DNA from: DATJGF01 sp035495315
GTDB taxonomy: Bacteria; Verrucomicrobiota; Verrucomicrobiia; Limisphaerales; UBA8199
Assembly (NCBI GenBank): GCA_035495315.1
Contig: DATJGF010000194.1
Span: 1-64,000, forward strand
DNA: 64,000 nucleotides
Direction: 5' to 3'
Made by a program: the position numbers and the translations under genes. The notes under the pieces are model-generated. The model saw only the letters and a program-made list of their open reading frames with translations, did not search any database and was not told the origin of the DNA. Below are positions 49,337 to 57,486 of the stretch, in pieces. How positions within the stretch are numbered: the first letter of the stretch is position 1; each line of letters starts with the position of its first letter.

Positions 49337-50680
49337 ATGCAGCAGGTGAACCTCGGAATGATCGGCGGCGGCACGGTAGGCAGCGGTGTCTACCATGCGC
49401 TGCAACTCAATGGCGGGCTGATGGCCTCGCGCATTGGGATCAAGGTCGTTCTTGGCAAAGTTGCGGTAAAAGCCTTCGATGAGCCGCGACCGTATGCGAT
49501 CCCCGATTCGGCGATGACGACTGATTGGGAAGCGGTGGTCAATGACCCCGAGGTCCACCTGGTCGCGGAGCTTGTCGGTGGCACTACCCTCGCCCGCACG
49601 ATCATTCTGACTGCTCTCAAGCTGGGCAAACCGGTAATTACTGCCAATAAGGCGCTCCTGTCCGCGCACGGTGAAGAATTGTTTGCTGCGACCAGGAAGT
49701 ACGGGACTAATTTGTACTATGAAGCCAGCGTCTGTGGCGGCATTCCCATCATTAAGTCGCTGCGCGAAGGATTTGTCGGCAATCGCATTACCCACCTCTA
49801 CGGCATCGTCAATGGCACCTGCAATTTCATCCTCACGCGGATGAAACTTGAGCAGGCAGAGTTCGCTGATGTTTTGAAGGACGCCCAAGCCCAAGGCTAT
49901 GCTGAGGCCGAACCTTCGCTCGATATCGACGGCTGGGACGCCCAGCACAAAATTGGAATCCTGGCCTCACTGGCACATGGGTTTTGGGTAAACCCCAGGG
50001 ATATTCACGTCGAGGGAATCCGGGCAATTACGCGCGCGGATATAGAATTTGCCAATCAGCTCGGCTATACGATCAAGCTGCTGGGGATCATCAAACGTAT
50101 CGAAGCTTCCCCATCGCCGCGAAGGTCGAAGCGCCGCAGCAACAATGGCTCTCGAGTGCAGGTTTCGGTTTATCCGACCCTGATACCGAATGCTCATGTC
50201 CTTGCCAGCGTTAATCACGTCTTCAACGCTGTGTTTGTTCGTGGCGATGTCGTCGGTGACACGCTGTTCTATGGGCGTGGCGCGGGAAAAGACGCGACCG
50301 CCAGCGCCGTGCTGAGCGATTTGGCCGATGCGGCGCTCGATTTGAAATTTGGAACAAAACACCGAGTGCCGCCTTTCGTGCCACACGAGCAGGAAGGCGC
50401 CGTGCTACCGCTCGAGCAGGTTGTGTCAAGGTACTTCGTTCGCTTGAACGTGATCGACGTGCCGGGAACACTCGCAACGATCGCGAAGATATTCGGCGAT
50501 GCCGACATTGGCATTTCGTCGGTGATTCAGCCCGAGGGTCATGAAGGGACCAGTGTGCCGCTAATCTTTATGCTGCACGATGCGCCCAACGGAGCGGTGG
50601 CCCGAGCGCTGCAAAAGATTGGGGCGCTGCGGGTCGTCAAAGGCAGGCCGGTGATGATCCGGGTCGAGACTTTCGAATAA
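49337..50680 (+). CDS. hom: Homoserine dehydrogenase
   Basis: 447 residues from the ATG at 49337. The NAD(P) loop is GMIGGGTVGSGV (7-18). The catalytic region contains VITANKALLSAHGEELF, YEASVCGGIPIIKSLREGFVGNRI, IVNGTCNFILTRM and AEAEPSLDIDGWDAQHKIGILASLA, with the catalytic Asp and Lys. The C-terminal ~85 residues form an ACT domain (YFVRLNVIDVPGTLATIAKIFGDADIGISSVIQPE), suggesting threonine feedback. An insertion of basic residues (SPSPRRSKRRSNNGS, ~257-271) is unusual. It reduces aspartate semialdehyde to homoserine. It lies 3 bp upstream of the aspartate kinase gene, forming a clear operon. Confidence 0.97.
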   Translation: MQQVNLGMIGGGTVGSGVYHALQLNGGLMASRIGIKVVLGKVAVKAFDEPRPYAIPDSAMTTDWEAVVNDPEVHLVAELVGGTTLARTIILTALKLGKPVITANKALLSAHGEELFAATRKYGTNLYYEASVCGGIPIIKSLREGFVGNRITHLYGIVNGTCNFILTRMKLEQAEFADVLKDAQAQGYAEAEPSLDIDGWDAQHKIGILASLAHGFWVNPRDIHVEGIRAITRADIEFANQLGYTIKLLGIIKRIEASPSPRRSKRRSNNGSRVQVSVYPTLIPNAHVLASVNHVFNAVFVRGDVVGDTLFYGRGAGKDATASAVLSDLADAALDLKFGTKHRVPPFVPHEQEGAVLPLEQVVSRYFVRLNVIDVPGTLATIAKIFGDADIGISSVIQPEGHEGTSVPLIFMLHDAPNGAVARALQKIGALRVVKGRPVMIRVETFE

Positions 50681-50683
50681 ACT

Positions 50684-51901
50684 ATGGCGTTGATAGTGCA
50701 AAAGTATGGCGGCACGTCGGTCGGAAATCCCGAGCGGATCCGGAACGTCGCCGGGCGCGTTGCCAAGTACCGCGCGCGCGGAGAACAGGTGGTGGTCGTG
50801 GTCTCGGCGATGAGCGGCGTAACCGACAATTTAATTAAGCTCGCCAAAGAGCTGATGCCTTTGCCCAACGAACGTGAAATGGACGTTTTGCTGGCGACGG
50901 GTGAGCAAACCACCATTGCTTTGACGGCCATAGCGTTGCATGCCCTGGGCGTGCCGGCGGTTTCATTGACCGGCGCCCAGGCGGGGATCGTCACCGATGG
51001 CGTGCACACGAAGGCCAAGATTCAGAACATCACGCCGAAAAAAATCCATGACCTGCTCAACGAGGGCAATGTCGTAATCGTTGCGGGTTTTCAAGGGCAG
51101 ACCATCGAAGGACAGGTGACAACGCTCGGCCGCGGCGGCTCGGACCTGACCGCGATTGCCCTGGCCGCCGCCCTGAAATCCAACCTCTGCGAGATCTATA
51201 CCGATGTCGATGGCGTCTACACCGCCGATCCCCGAATTGTCCAAGGTGCGAAAAAACTGGAGGAAATCTCCTATGACGAAATGTTGGAACTGGCCAGTCT
51301 GGGAGCCAAAGTAATGCAATCGCGCTCGGTTGAGTTTGCCAAAAAGTTTGGAGTCGTATTTGAGGTCCGCTCCAGCCTCAATGAAGCTCGAGGAACAATT
51401 GTGAAAGAAGAAACCAAAAACATGGAAGATATTGTCGTGCGCGGTGTTTCGCTCGACAAAAACCAGGCCAAAATCACGCTGGTCCGCGTTCCCGACAAAC
51501 CCGGCATCGCCGCGCGTATTTTGACGGCGATTGGCGAGGCCAACATCAACCTCGACATGATCGTCCAGAATATCAGCCATGACACCGGCGCGCCGGTCAC
51601 CGATTTTTCATTTACGGTCGATAAACCCGATCTGCTCAAAGCCCAGAAAGTAATTGACGGACTGAAGCAGGAGATCGGTTTCGCCAAAGTCATTGCCACG
51701 GATAACATCGCCAAGCTCTCGATTGTCGGGGTCGGCATGAAAAGTCACACCGGAGTGGCGGGCAAGATGTTCGAAACTCTGGCCAAGGAAGGTATTAACA
51801 TCGACATGATCTCTACCAGCGAGATTAAGATCTCGGTCGTGATTGACCTTGCGAAAGGTGAACAAGCGATGCGCGCCGTGCACCAGGCTTTTCTGGGGTA
51901 G
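50684..51901 (+). CDS. lysC: Aspartate kinase
   Basis: 405 residues, of the monofunctional lysC/ask type. The N-terminal kinase has KYGGTSVGNPERI (7-19), VVVVSAMSGVTDNLI, LLATGEQTTIALTAIAL, GFQGQTIEGQVTTLGRGGSDLTAIALAAAL and EIYTDVDGVYTADPRIV. Two ACT domains follow from ~265 (ITLVRVPDKPGIAARILTAIGEANINLDMI; LSIVGVGMKSHTGVAGKMFETLAKEGINIDMISTSEIKISVVI), indicating feedback by lysine and/or threonine. It catalyses the first step from aspartate to lysine, threonine and methionine. Being 3 bp after hom, the two are co-translated or tightly co-regulated. Confidence 0.97.
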   Translation: MALIVQKYGGTSVGNPERIRNVAGRVAKYRARGEQVVVVVSAMSGVTDNLIKLAKELMPLPNEREMDVLLATGEQTTIALTAIALHALGVPAVSLTGAQAGIVTDGVHTKAKIQNITPKKIHDLLNEGNVVIVAGFQGQTIEGQVTTLGRGGSDLTAIALAAALKSNLCEIYTDVDGVYTADPRIVQGAKKLEEISYDEMLELASLGAKVMQSRSVEFAKKFGVVFEVRSSLNEARGTIVKEETKNMEDIVVRGVSLDKNQAKITLVRVPDKPGIAARILTAIGEANINLDMIVQNISHDTGAPVTDFSFTVDKPDLLKAQKVIDGLKQEIGFAKVIATDNIAKLSIVGVGMKSHTGVAGKMFETLAKEGINIDMISTSEIKISVVIDLAKGEQAMRAVHQAFLG

Positions 51902-51910
51902 TTACGCGTT

Positions 51911-51967
51911 GGTAGTGTCCGCCTCGCCGAGGCGGCCAGCAATGGCGGTTTCGGCGAAACCGCCCTA
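51911..51967. repeat. Paired hairpin repeat (REP-like), copy 3
   Basis: GGTAG is followed by the hairpin CCGCCTCGCCGAGGCGG (51919-51935), a short spacer, then GGCGGTTTCGGCGAAACC and GCC (51944-51964) and CTACC. The CTCGCCGAG / TCGGCGA cores match copies 1 and 2 while the stems differ by compensated changes. It lies between the convergent lysC and MFS genes and could act as a bidirectional terminator. Confidence 0.72.
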
Positions 51968-52040
51968 CCGGCCTGAGGCCATACAAACACCGACCAAGGT
52001 TCAACCCTCGCGTTGATAAGCAAACGCCGAGATTTTTCGA

Positions 52041-53765
52041 TCAATCCTCTGGTAATGGTTGGCCCTTTGTCTCCGGAGCCCAGGCCAGTGCGATAATGCC
52101 GACCAGGTAAATTGAGCACATCATGATCGCCACCAGGCGAAACGGCATCAACGTGCTCAACCAGCCCAACAAAAAGGGGAACGGGGCCGCGGCGTAACGC
52201 ACCGTGTTATAACAGAACCCGACACCCGTCCCGCGGAGCCGGGTGGGAAAGATCTCAGGAAAATAGATTGAGTAACCTGCAAAAACCGAGAGGGTGGCGA
52301 AGCCCATCAGCGGCAGCATCCAGTAGACGTCGCTAGCTGTCCTTAAAAAATAAAACACAAACGAAACCACAACCAGGCAAAGCAGGAACGCGCTGAGGAA
52401 CGCCTGGCGACGACTGAATCTGGCGGCAGCGAAAGTAAACGCAAACATGCCCAGCAAAGAGCCGACATCCTGCAGCAGTGTGCCGCGACTGCGCATTTTA
52501 TCGACGACCTTCTGTTGTTCCTGAATCATTGCGGGGAAGGTTTGCTCGATCAGTTGACGATTAAGCAATGAGACATCTTTTGCTTGCGCTTTCTTCTCCA
52601 CCAATATCACCAGATTTTGGGTCGATTTCTTCAAAGTCACGAGCGGAAACACCTGCCCCTGATACAAGCTCGGACCTGCGATCAACCGATTCAGATCCGT
52701 CGCGAGGCCGGCAATGAGCTCGCCCATCGCGGAAGGTTCTGCCTTATCGATTTGCGCAACGACACCGGGTGAAAGCCTTTGTTTCAAATAATCGACGGAC
52801 GGGGTCCTCGCTTGCTTTAAGGTCGAAACGAGGGCATCCGGTTGAAGGATCTCCCCAGCTTGCAGCGGCCGATTTCTAAATGCAGTCGTGATCAGTTCGG
52901 GCGAAAAAAACGCAATGCCCCACAAACCCACCATGCCGGCTATCCCCAGGCAAATCCCCACCAACAGGTTCTTGCGCCAGCGCGGGTGACGGAAAAGATC
53001 GGCCAGGCTGCCAACCGACTTGTTGCCTTGTGCAGCAGCAGCGGCAGCTTTCGCGTTTTTCCACGCGGCGGGTTCCTTTAAAATCAGGATCATCGGCACC
53101 ACCATGACTGCGGGGCAGACGCTGACAAATGCCAAAACTTGCCAGCCACTGTAGTGACCCCAGAAATTCTCCTGCCCGGGGATAATCTTCAGGCTGAGCG
53201 CCGAAGCGAGCATATTGCCGAGGGCCGAAAAGGCTTGCATCGAACCCAGCGCCAGAGTGCGGAAGCGCCGAGGAACACTTTCTGCCACCAACGTAGTCGC
53301 GGCGCCAAACATGCCGCCCACCCCCAGTCCAAACAGAAATCTCCAAACTAGAAATTCAGTGGAGTTGTGGGCGAACCCCGATAATCCAGAAAACAGCGTG
53401 TAAGCCAGCAACGTACTGACCATCGCCTTGACACGGCCGCAGCGGTCGCTCAAGAGGCCGAAGATTATTCCGCCTGTTGCCCAACCAACCATCAGCAAAA
53501 ACGTCGCCGCACCACCCCACCGCCGCACCGCATCGTCACTGGCACTCGCCCCAAGCAGCTCTCGCAACGCCGGCTCGCGCGAGAGCACGAAGATTCTTTG
53601 TCCCGTGCAGTCAAACATCCAGCCGCCGGCCGCTAAGAGCACCACCAGCCAATGATAAATGTTGATCGGCTCAACCTCACCAGGCCCGGTCGCGCCTGTA
53701 ATTGGAGAACTTTCGCCCGCGACCTTCATCGCCGAAGAGGATTGCATCGCAGCCATACTCCCCAA
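52041..53765 (-). CDS. MFS transporter with a long insertion
   Basis: 574 residues, longer than the usual 400-450. Twelve hydrophobic segments are present. MFS motif A-like sequence is GLLSDRCGRVKAMV after TM2, and VWRFLFGLGVGGMFGAATTLVAESVPRRFR marks the sugar/organic-acid group. An insert of about 140 residues between TM7 and TM8 (FFSPELITTAFRNRPLQAGE through KVVDKMRSRG) is hydrophilic with helical character. Such inserts recur in MFS proteins of this phylum and could be a periplasmic domain. The first ~30 residues are Ser/Met-rich, so the start may lie further in. The substrate is unknown. It converges with lysC. Confidence 0.88.
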   Translation of the reverse strand: MGSMAAMQSSSAMKVAGESSPITGATGPGEVEPINIYHWLVVLLAAGGWMFDCTGQRIFVLSREPALRELLGASASDDAVRRWGGAATFLLMVGWATGGIIFGLLSDRCGRVKAMVSTLLAYTLFSGLSGFAHNSTEFLVWRFLFGLGVGGMFGAATTLVAESVPRRFRTLALGSMQAFSALGNMLASALSLKIIPGQENFWGHYSGWQVLAFVSVCPAVMVVPMILILKEPAAWKNAKAAAAAAQGNKSVGSLADLFRHPRWRKNLLVGICLGIAGMVGLWGIAFFSPELITTAFRNRPLQAGEILQPDALVSTLKQARTPSVDYLKQRLSPGVVAQIDKAEPSAMGELIAGLATDLNRLIAGPSLYQGQVFPLVTLKKSTQNLVILVEKKAQAKDVSLLNRQLIEQTFPAMIQEQQKVVDKMRSRGTLLQDVGSLLGMFAFTFAAARFSRRQAFLSAFLLCLVVVSFVFYFLRTASDVYWMLPLMGFATLSVFAGYSIYFPEIFPTRLRGTGVGFCYNTVRYAAAPFPFLLGWLSTLMPFRLVAIMMCSIYLVGIIALAWAPETKGQPLPED

Positions 53766-53800
53766 GGGAGTAGAGCGCTGTCAAGCCATTGGCCTCTTCT

Positions 53801-53965
53801 CCAGCGATCTAGGGTGCGATTAAAAGTGGGCGGTGCGACAAACTCGTGAACAGGGTTCGATCCACCGAGGACCCGGTACACCTCCATAAACGGAGGTGTT
53901 AATGAGATGAAGCAACGGGGAGCAAAAGCGCATTCGCATCCACTTTTAATCGTGCCCAGCGATCT
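53801..53965. mobile_element. MITE-like element with 10-bp target duplication
   Basis: The 145-bp segment 53811-53955 carries 13-bp terminal inverted repeats CGATTAAAAGTGG (53817-53829) and CCACTTTTAATCG (53940-53952). It is bounded on both sides by the identical 10-mer CCAGCGATCT (53801-53810 and 53956-53965), which looks like a target-site duplication. An internal perfect hairpin, ACACCTCC ATAAAC GGAGGTGT, lies near 53878-53899. There is no transposase frame, so mobility would need a partner enzyme in trans. Confidence 0.6.
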
Positions 53966-54255
53966 CCGGCCTCTGTTCTCTGCCCTCTGCTGGGGTCCGC
54001 CTCTCCTAGGTCAAACCAAACTCCACTGCACGCGGCGCGAGACGTCCTCCCCTTTCAAACAGGCGAGCTCCTGCGAGGAACCTTTCTTTGCCCAACATTT
54101 TGCAAATCGCGGGTTTCACCCCAGAAGGGCGGAAAACACCCCGAGGCGAATTAGTTGTTGGTGGATTATAGTACGCCTGCATGCGGCAGCGGGGGATGAC
54201 TGCCAGCGGAGAATATGAGTGAGTCGACAAAATTCGGTATTTGCCCCATTTAGGC
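53966..54255. other. Intergenic stretch before the receiver gene
   Basis: No gene seen. The final 16 bases, TTGCCCCATTTAGGCA (54240-54255), form a small dyad (TGCC/GGCA) with an ACCCCAT-like half-site directly at the start of the receiver gene, reminiscent of the recurring palindrome but incomplete. Confidence 0.35.
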
Positions 54256-54717
54256 ATGCACCCCTATGGCACGATCCTGGTAGTGGAGGATGATCCAAAC
54301 GATTATTCGCTCGTGGAGCTCGCCTGCCGGCGTGCCGACATTCACATGCCCTTGGTCCGCGTTGATGACGGAGTACAAGCCCGCGAGTATCTCTCCAGTG
54401 AAGGTGCATTTGCCGATCGCGGGCGCTTTCCAATTCCGAAGATTATCCTCGCAGATCTTAAAATGCCTCGCATGAGCGGATTGGAACTGCTCGCCTGGTT
54501 ACGTTCGCAGCCGACGCTTAAATGTATCCCTTTTGTTGTTCTCTCCGCTTCCGCCCAGGAGAACGATATTGCTGCAGCCTACGAATTGGGCGCCAATTCT
54601 TATCTGGTCAAGCCAATGAAGCTCGATGATCTGACGTCACTGCTGCGCCAATTCAAGATCTACTGGTTGGAACTCAACCGGTACCCCGACGGCCGTCCTA
54701 AAGTCCCGCAAACATGA
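54256..54717 (+). CDS. Orphan CheY/Rcp1-like single-domain response regulator
   Basis: 153 residues from the ATG at 54256 (TTG at 54241 extends by five residues). The pocket is VEDDPND (10-16), the phospho-acceptor is D67 in IILADLKMPRMSGLELL, the switch Ser is in VVLSASAQ and the Lys in SYLVKPMKLDD. GAFADRGRFPIPKIIL is the Rcp1-type region. The tail has IYWLELNRYPDGRPKVPQT, with a Tyr-Trp as in the 9862 copy. No DNA-binding domain. It is divergent in function from, but near, the KaiC operon and pairs with a convergent receiver at 54791. Confidence 0.92.
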   Translation: MHPYGTILVVEDDPNDYSLVELACRRADIHMPLVRVDDGVQAREYLSSEGAFADRGRFPIPKIILADLKMPRMSGLELLAWLRSQPTLKCIPFVVLSASAQENDIAAAYELGANSYLVKPMKLDDLTSLLRQFKIYWLELNRYPDGRPKVPQT

Positions 54718-54790
54718 ACACAACTCGGCAGCTGGCCAAAGCTCTGAGCTGCGTCCGATGGAAACGCAGGGCGGTCCCGGCCGCGATAAT

Positions 54791-55309
54791 TTACTCCGGG
54801 CTGCCCTCGTCCTTTCGGCTCAAACTCCAATTGGCGTCATCATTGGTACGCGCGGCTTTCTCGATGGTGTCGGCTTGAGCTTGAGTGTTGCTTTTCCAAA
54901 GCTGTGTTCCAATCGTTGCGAAGAGAGCGCTCGCGTTCTCAAATTCCAATGGTTTCACCAGAAAAGAGTTTGCCCCTAGTCGGTAAGCTTTATTGACATC
55001 ACGAATGGCGTTGGAGGATGTCAAAACCACCACACGCAAGTCGCGGAAAACGCGATTGCCACGAATCCATTGAAGCACCTTGAAGCCGTCTATTCCGGGC
55101 AGTTTCAAATCGAGCAGAATCAGAGCGGGCAACGGGTATCTTTTTCGGTCCGAATAGGCGTTGGCACCCAGGAGGTAATCAATGGCCACTTCGCCACTCT
55201 CAACGAAGTGCCGCGGATTAGGTATGCCCGAGGTTCCCAAGGTTCGGCGAATAAGCAGCACATCGTTTTGATCATCTTCTACTATTAGAATCGGAGGCAG
55301 TATCTTCAT
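54791..55309 (-). CDS. Orphan CheY/Rcp1-like single-domain response regulator
   Basis: 172 residues. The pocket is VEDDQND (10-16), the phospho-acceptor is D67 in LILLDLKLPGIDGFKVLQW, the switch is VVVLTSS and the Lys is in SFLVKPLEFEN. The region AYSDRKRYPLPALIL is Rcp1-like. The hydrophilic C-terminal ~30 residues (NTQAQADTIEKAARTNDDANW...) extend beyond the receiver. It lies divergent to the KaiC gene, sharing a ~390-bp intergenic region with two ATGGGGT-type palindromes. It may receive a phosphate from the histidine kinase of the Kai operon (inference). Confidence 0.92.
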   Translation of the reverse strand: MKILPPILIVEDDQNDVLLIRRTLGTSGIPNPRHFVESGEVAIDYLLGANAYSDRKRYPLPALILLDLKLPGIDGFKVLQWIRGNRVFRDLRVVVLTSSNAIRDVNKAYRLGANSFLVKPLEFENASALFATIGTQLWKSNTQAQADTIEKAARTNDDANWSLSRKDEGSPE

Positions 55310-55355
55310 TAGTGAGGCAACCGACCGAACCTAAGTCCCTTCCCAAATGCTCTAT

Positions 55356-55370
55356 ATGGGGTGTAACCCT
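55356..55370. promoter_or_regulatory. ATGGGGT-type palindrome, site 2
   Basis: ATGGGGTGTAACCCT, with the dyad GGGT-GTA-ACCC, lies 47 bp upstream of the divergent receiver gene. It is 13 of 15 identical to the site at 6920. A candidate operator for a response regulator, possibly the LuxR-type protein encoded at 59353. Confidence 0.45.
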
Positions 55371-55534
55371 CGAAATTGAGTGACTGGATCGAAATGACGG
55401 CAGGTCCCCCAGCCGGCTGCTCGCTTCCGTCTGCTGCCATTCAGCCGCCGGCTCGTCTCATTAAATAATCCTAATAAATGGTTTGAACGAAAGCCGGTCT
55501 AGGAACCCAAGCAGCCTACGCCGCTTGCCAATAA

Positions 55535-55548
55535 GGTGTATACCCCAT
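55535..55548. promoter_or_regulatory. ATGGGGT-type palindrome, site 3
   Basis: GGTGTATACCCCAT (reverse: ATGGGGTATACACC) lies 154 bp upstream of the kaiC start in the same intergenic region as site 2. Similarity to sites 1 and 2 is clear in the ATGGGGT half and weaker in the other. Apart from these two sites the 392-bp gap shows no gene. Confidence 0.4.
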
Positions 55549-55701
55549 ATTGGCCGAATCAAACCCTCCTTATGTTTTACCTGGTCGCTCGGCACACTCT
55601 TGCCCAGCCGAGCCGTTGGCCTAGGAAGATGGTTTTGCTCGACCAACAGGGCTGGGTCGTCCGGTGGGAGCGACCACGCGAACGCCACAACATAAATCGT
55701 T

Positions 55702-57486
55702 ATGTCGTCAACAGTCAGCACCAATCGCTCAAAGGCTTCCCTGAAAAAGACTCCGTCTGGCATCTCCGGTTTTGATGAAATCACGGGCGGTGGGCTGCCA
55801 CTCGGCCGTCCCGCTCTGGTCTGCGGCGGCGCCGGATGCGGCAAGACTCTTTTTGCATCTGAATTCCTCGTCCGCGGCGCGCAGGAATATAACGAACCCG
55901 GCGTCTTTATCGCGTTTGAAGAAACCGCCGAGGAACTGGCCAGCAATGTCGCTTCGTTGGGGTTCGATCTGAACGCTCTGATTCGGCAGAAAAAGCTTTG
56001 TATCGACCACGTACATATCGAACGGAGCGAGATTCAGGATACCGGCGATTACGACCTGGAGGGGCTTTTTATCCGGTTAAACCACGCGATCGATTCAATC
56101 GGAGCCAAACGCGTCGTCCTGGATACGCTCGAAGCCCTCTTTTCGGGTTTGCCTAACGAAATGATCTTGCGGTCCGAACTCCGACGACTGTTCCGTTGGC
56201 TTAAAGAGAAGGGCGTCACGGCGGTAATAACCGCTGAGCGCGGCAATGGGACGCTCACCCGCTATGGTCTGGAAGAATACGTCGCCGATTGTGTCATTTT
56301 TCTGGATCATCGGGTCCAAGACCAGATTTCGACGCGTCGATTGCGAATTTTGAAGTATCGCGGGTCGTTGCACGGTACCAATGAGTATCCGTTTTTGATT
56401 GGCGAGCGGGGTATTTCCATCCTGCCGGTGACTTCCCTGGGCCTGAGCCACGTTGCTTCGCGCGAACGGATTTCCTCGGGCGTTCCGCGATTGGATACGA
56501 TGTTGGGCGGCCGCGGTTTTTATCGAGGCAGCAGTGTTTTGGTGTCCGGAACCGCTGGCTCAGGCAAGACGACGCTTGCGGCACATTTTGTCGCAGCGGC
56601 GTGCGTGCGGGGCGAAAGGGCGCTTTACTTTGCGTTCGAGGAATCGGCCAGCCAGATTCAGCGCAATATGCTCTCCATCGGGCTGGACCTGGGTCCATTT
56701 GTCCGCAATGGTTTGCTGCACTTCCAGACTTCGCGCCCAACTTACCACGGCCTGGAAATGCACCTGGTCGCCCTGCATGACGCCGTCCAGCGCTTCCATC
56801 CACAAGTGATTATCATTGATCCGATAACCAACCTCACGGAGGTCGGCACACCACTCGAAGTCAAATCGATGCTGACTCGCCTGATCGACTTCTTCAAAAG
56901 TGAAAGGCTCACCGCGATGTTTAGCAGTCTCACCGCCGGCGGTGCCAATCTGGATCAAACCGAGCTGGGCGTCTCCTCGCTGATGGACACGTGGATCGTC
57001 GTGCGCAACATCGAAACGGGCGGCGAACGCAACCGCGCTCTCTACGTGCTGAAGGCCCGCGGGTTGGCCCATTCCAACCAGGTACGCGAGTTTGTTCTCT
57101 CGAATCAGGGCGTGCAACTCATCGACGTCTACAGCGGTGATGGAGACGTGTTGGTTGGCAGCGCGCGCGTGGCACGGAAGTCCCGTGAACGGGAAGAAAG
57201 GTTAAAGCTGCAGCAGGAGCAGGAGCGACGCCGCCGCGCGTTACTCAGGCGTCGCAAGGCGATCGCGGCGCAAATCGCCGCCCTACGCGCCGAGTTGGAA
57301 AGCGAGGAGGACGAACTCAAAATGGAAGACCGCGTTGATCGCCAGCGTCAGACCCGTCACGTGCAAAATCAAAATCTGATGTGCCTCCAACGCTCTGCCG
57401 ACGTCTCCAAACCCAACGGTCAGTCCCATGAAAACCAAAGCCAACCACAATTCCGCAAAAAAGCCGCGGGCCCGCTCCCCTTTTGA
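55702..57486 (+). CDS. kaiC: KaiC-like double-domain ATPase/kinase with a basic coiled tail
   Basis: 594 residues. CI domain: SGISGFDEITGGGLPLG, Walker A GGAGCGKT (42-49), catalytic Glu pair in AFEETAEE (73-74). CII domain: SSGVPRLDTMLGGRGFYRGSSVLVSG, Walker A GTAGSGKT (283-290), Glu pair E313-E314 in AFEESASQ. The C-terminal CII block ELGVSSLMDTWIVVRNIETGGERNRALYVLKARG aligns with the cyanobacterial phosphosite region; Ser425-Ser426 stand where Ser431-Thr432 are in Synechococcus. After ~490 a tail rich in Arg/Glu/Gln (KSREREERLKLQQEQERRRR...) of ~100 residues is predicted coiled-coil, absent in classical KaiC. It overlaps kaiB1 by 59 bp. KaiC is an ATPase/autokinase and clock or stress hub; no kaiA is present. 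Confidence 0.93.
   Translation: MSSTVSTNRSKASLKKTPSGISGFDEITGGGLPLGRPALVCGGAGCGKTLFASEFLVRGAQEYNEPGVFIAFEETAEELASNVASLGFDLNALIRQKKLCIDHVHIERSEIQDTGDYDLEGLFIRLNHAIDSIGAKRVVLDTLEALFSGLPNEMILRSELRRLFRWLKEKGVTAVITAERGNGTLTRYGLEEYVADCVIFLDHRVQDQISTRRLRILKYRGSLHGTNEYPFLIGERGISILPVTSLGLSHVASRERISSGVPRLDTMLGGRGFYRGSSVLVSGTAGSGKTTLAAHFVAAACVRGERALYFAFEESASQIQRNMLSIGLDLGPFVRNGLLHFQTSRPTYHGLEMHLVALHDAVQRFHPQVIIIDPITNLTEVGTPLEVKSMLTRLIDFFKSERLTAMFSSLTAGGANLDQTELGVSSLMDTWIVVRNIETGGERNRALYVLKARGLAHSNQVREFVLSNQGVQLIDVYSGDGDVLVGSARVARKSREREERLKLQQEQERRRRALLRRRKAIAAQIAALRAELESEEDELKMEDRVDRQRQTRHVQNQNLMCLQRSADVSKPNGQSHENQSQPQFRKKAAGPLPF

Noticed and set aside
49241..49948. N-terminal extension of the HlyD-like frame by 236 residues
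   Set aside because: It is antisense to the conserved homoserine dehydrogenase gene, and the true membrane-fusion protein starts with a signal anchor at 49240.
53850..53880. tRNA-like GGGTTCGATCC T-loop sequence
   Set aside because: No acceptor stem, anticodon arm or D-arm can be drawn around it; it lies inside the MITE-like element.
54006..54257. 83-codon minus-strand frame before the receiver gene
   Set aside because: No ribosome-binding site or recognisable motif; it overlaps the start of the receiver gene in antisense.
55461..55946. 161-codon minus-strand frame
   Set aside because: It overlaps the beginning of kaiC in antisense and the intergenic region with the palindromes; composition is not protein-like.
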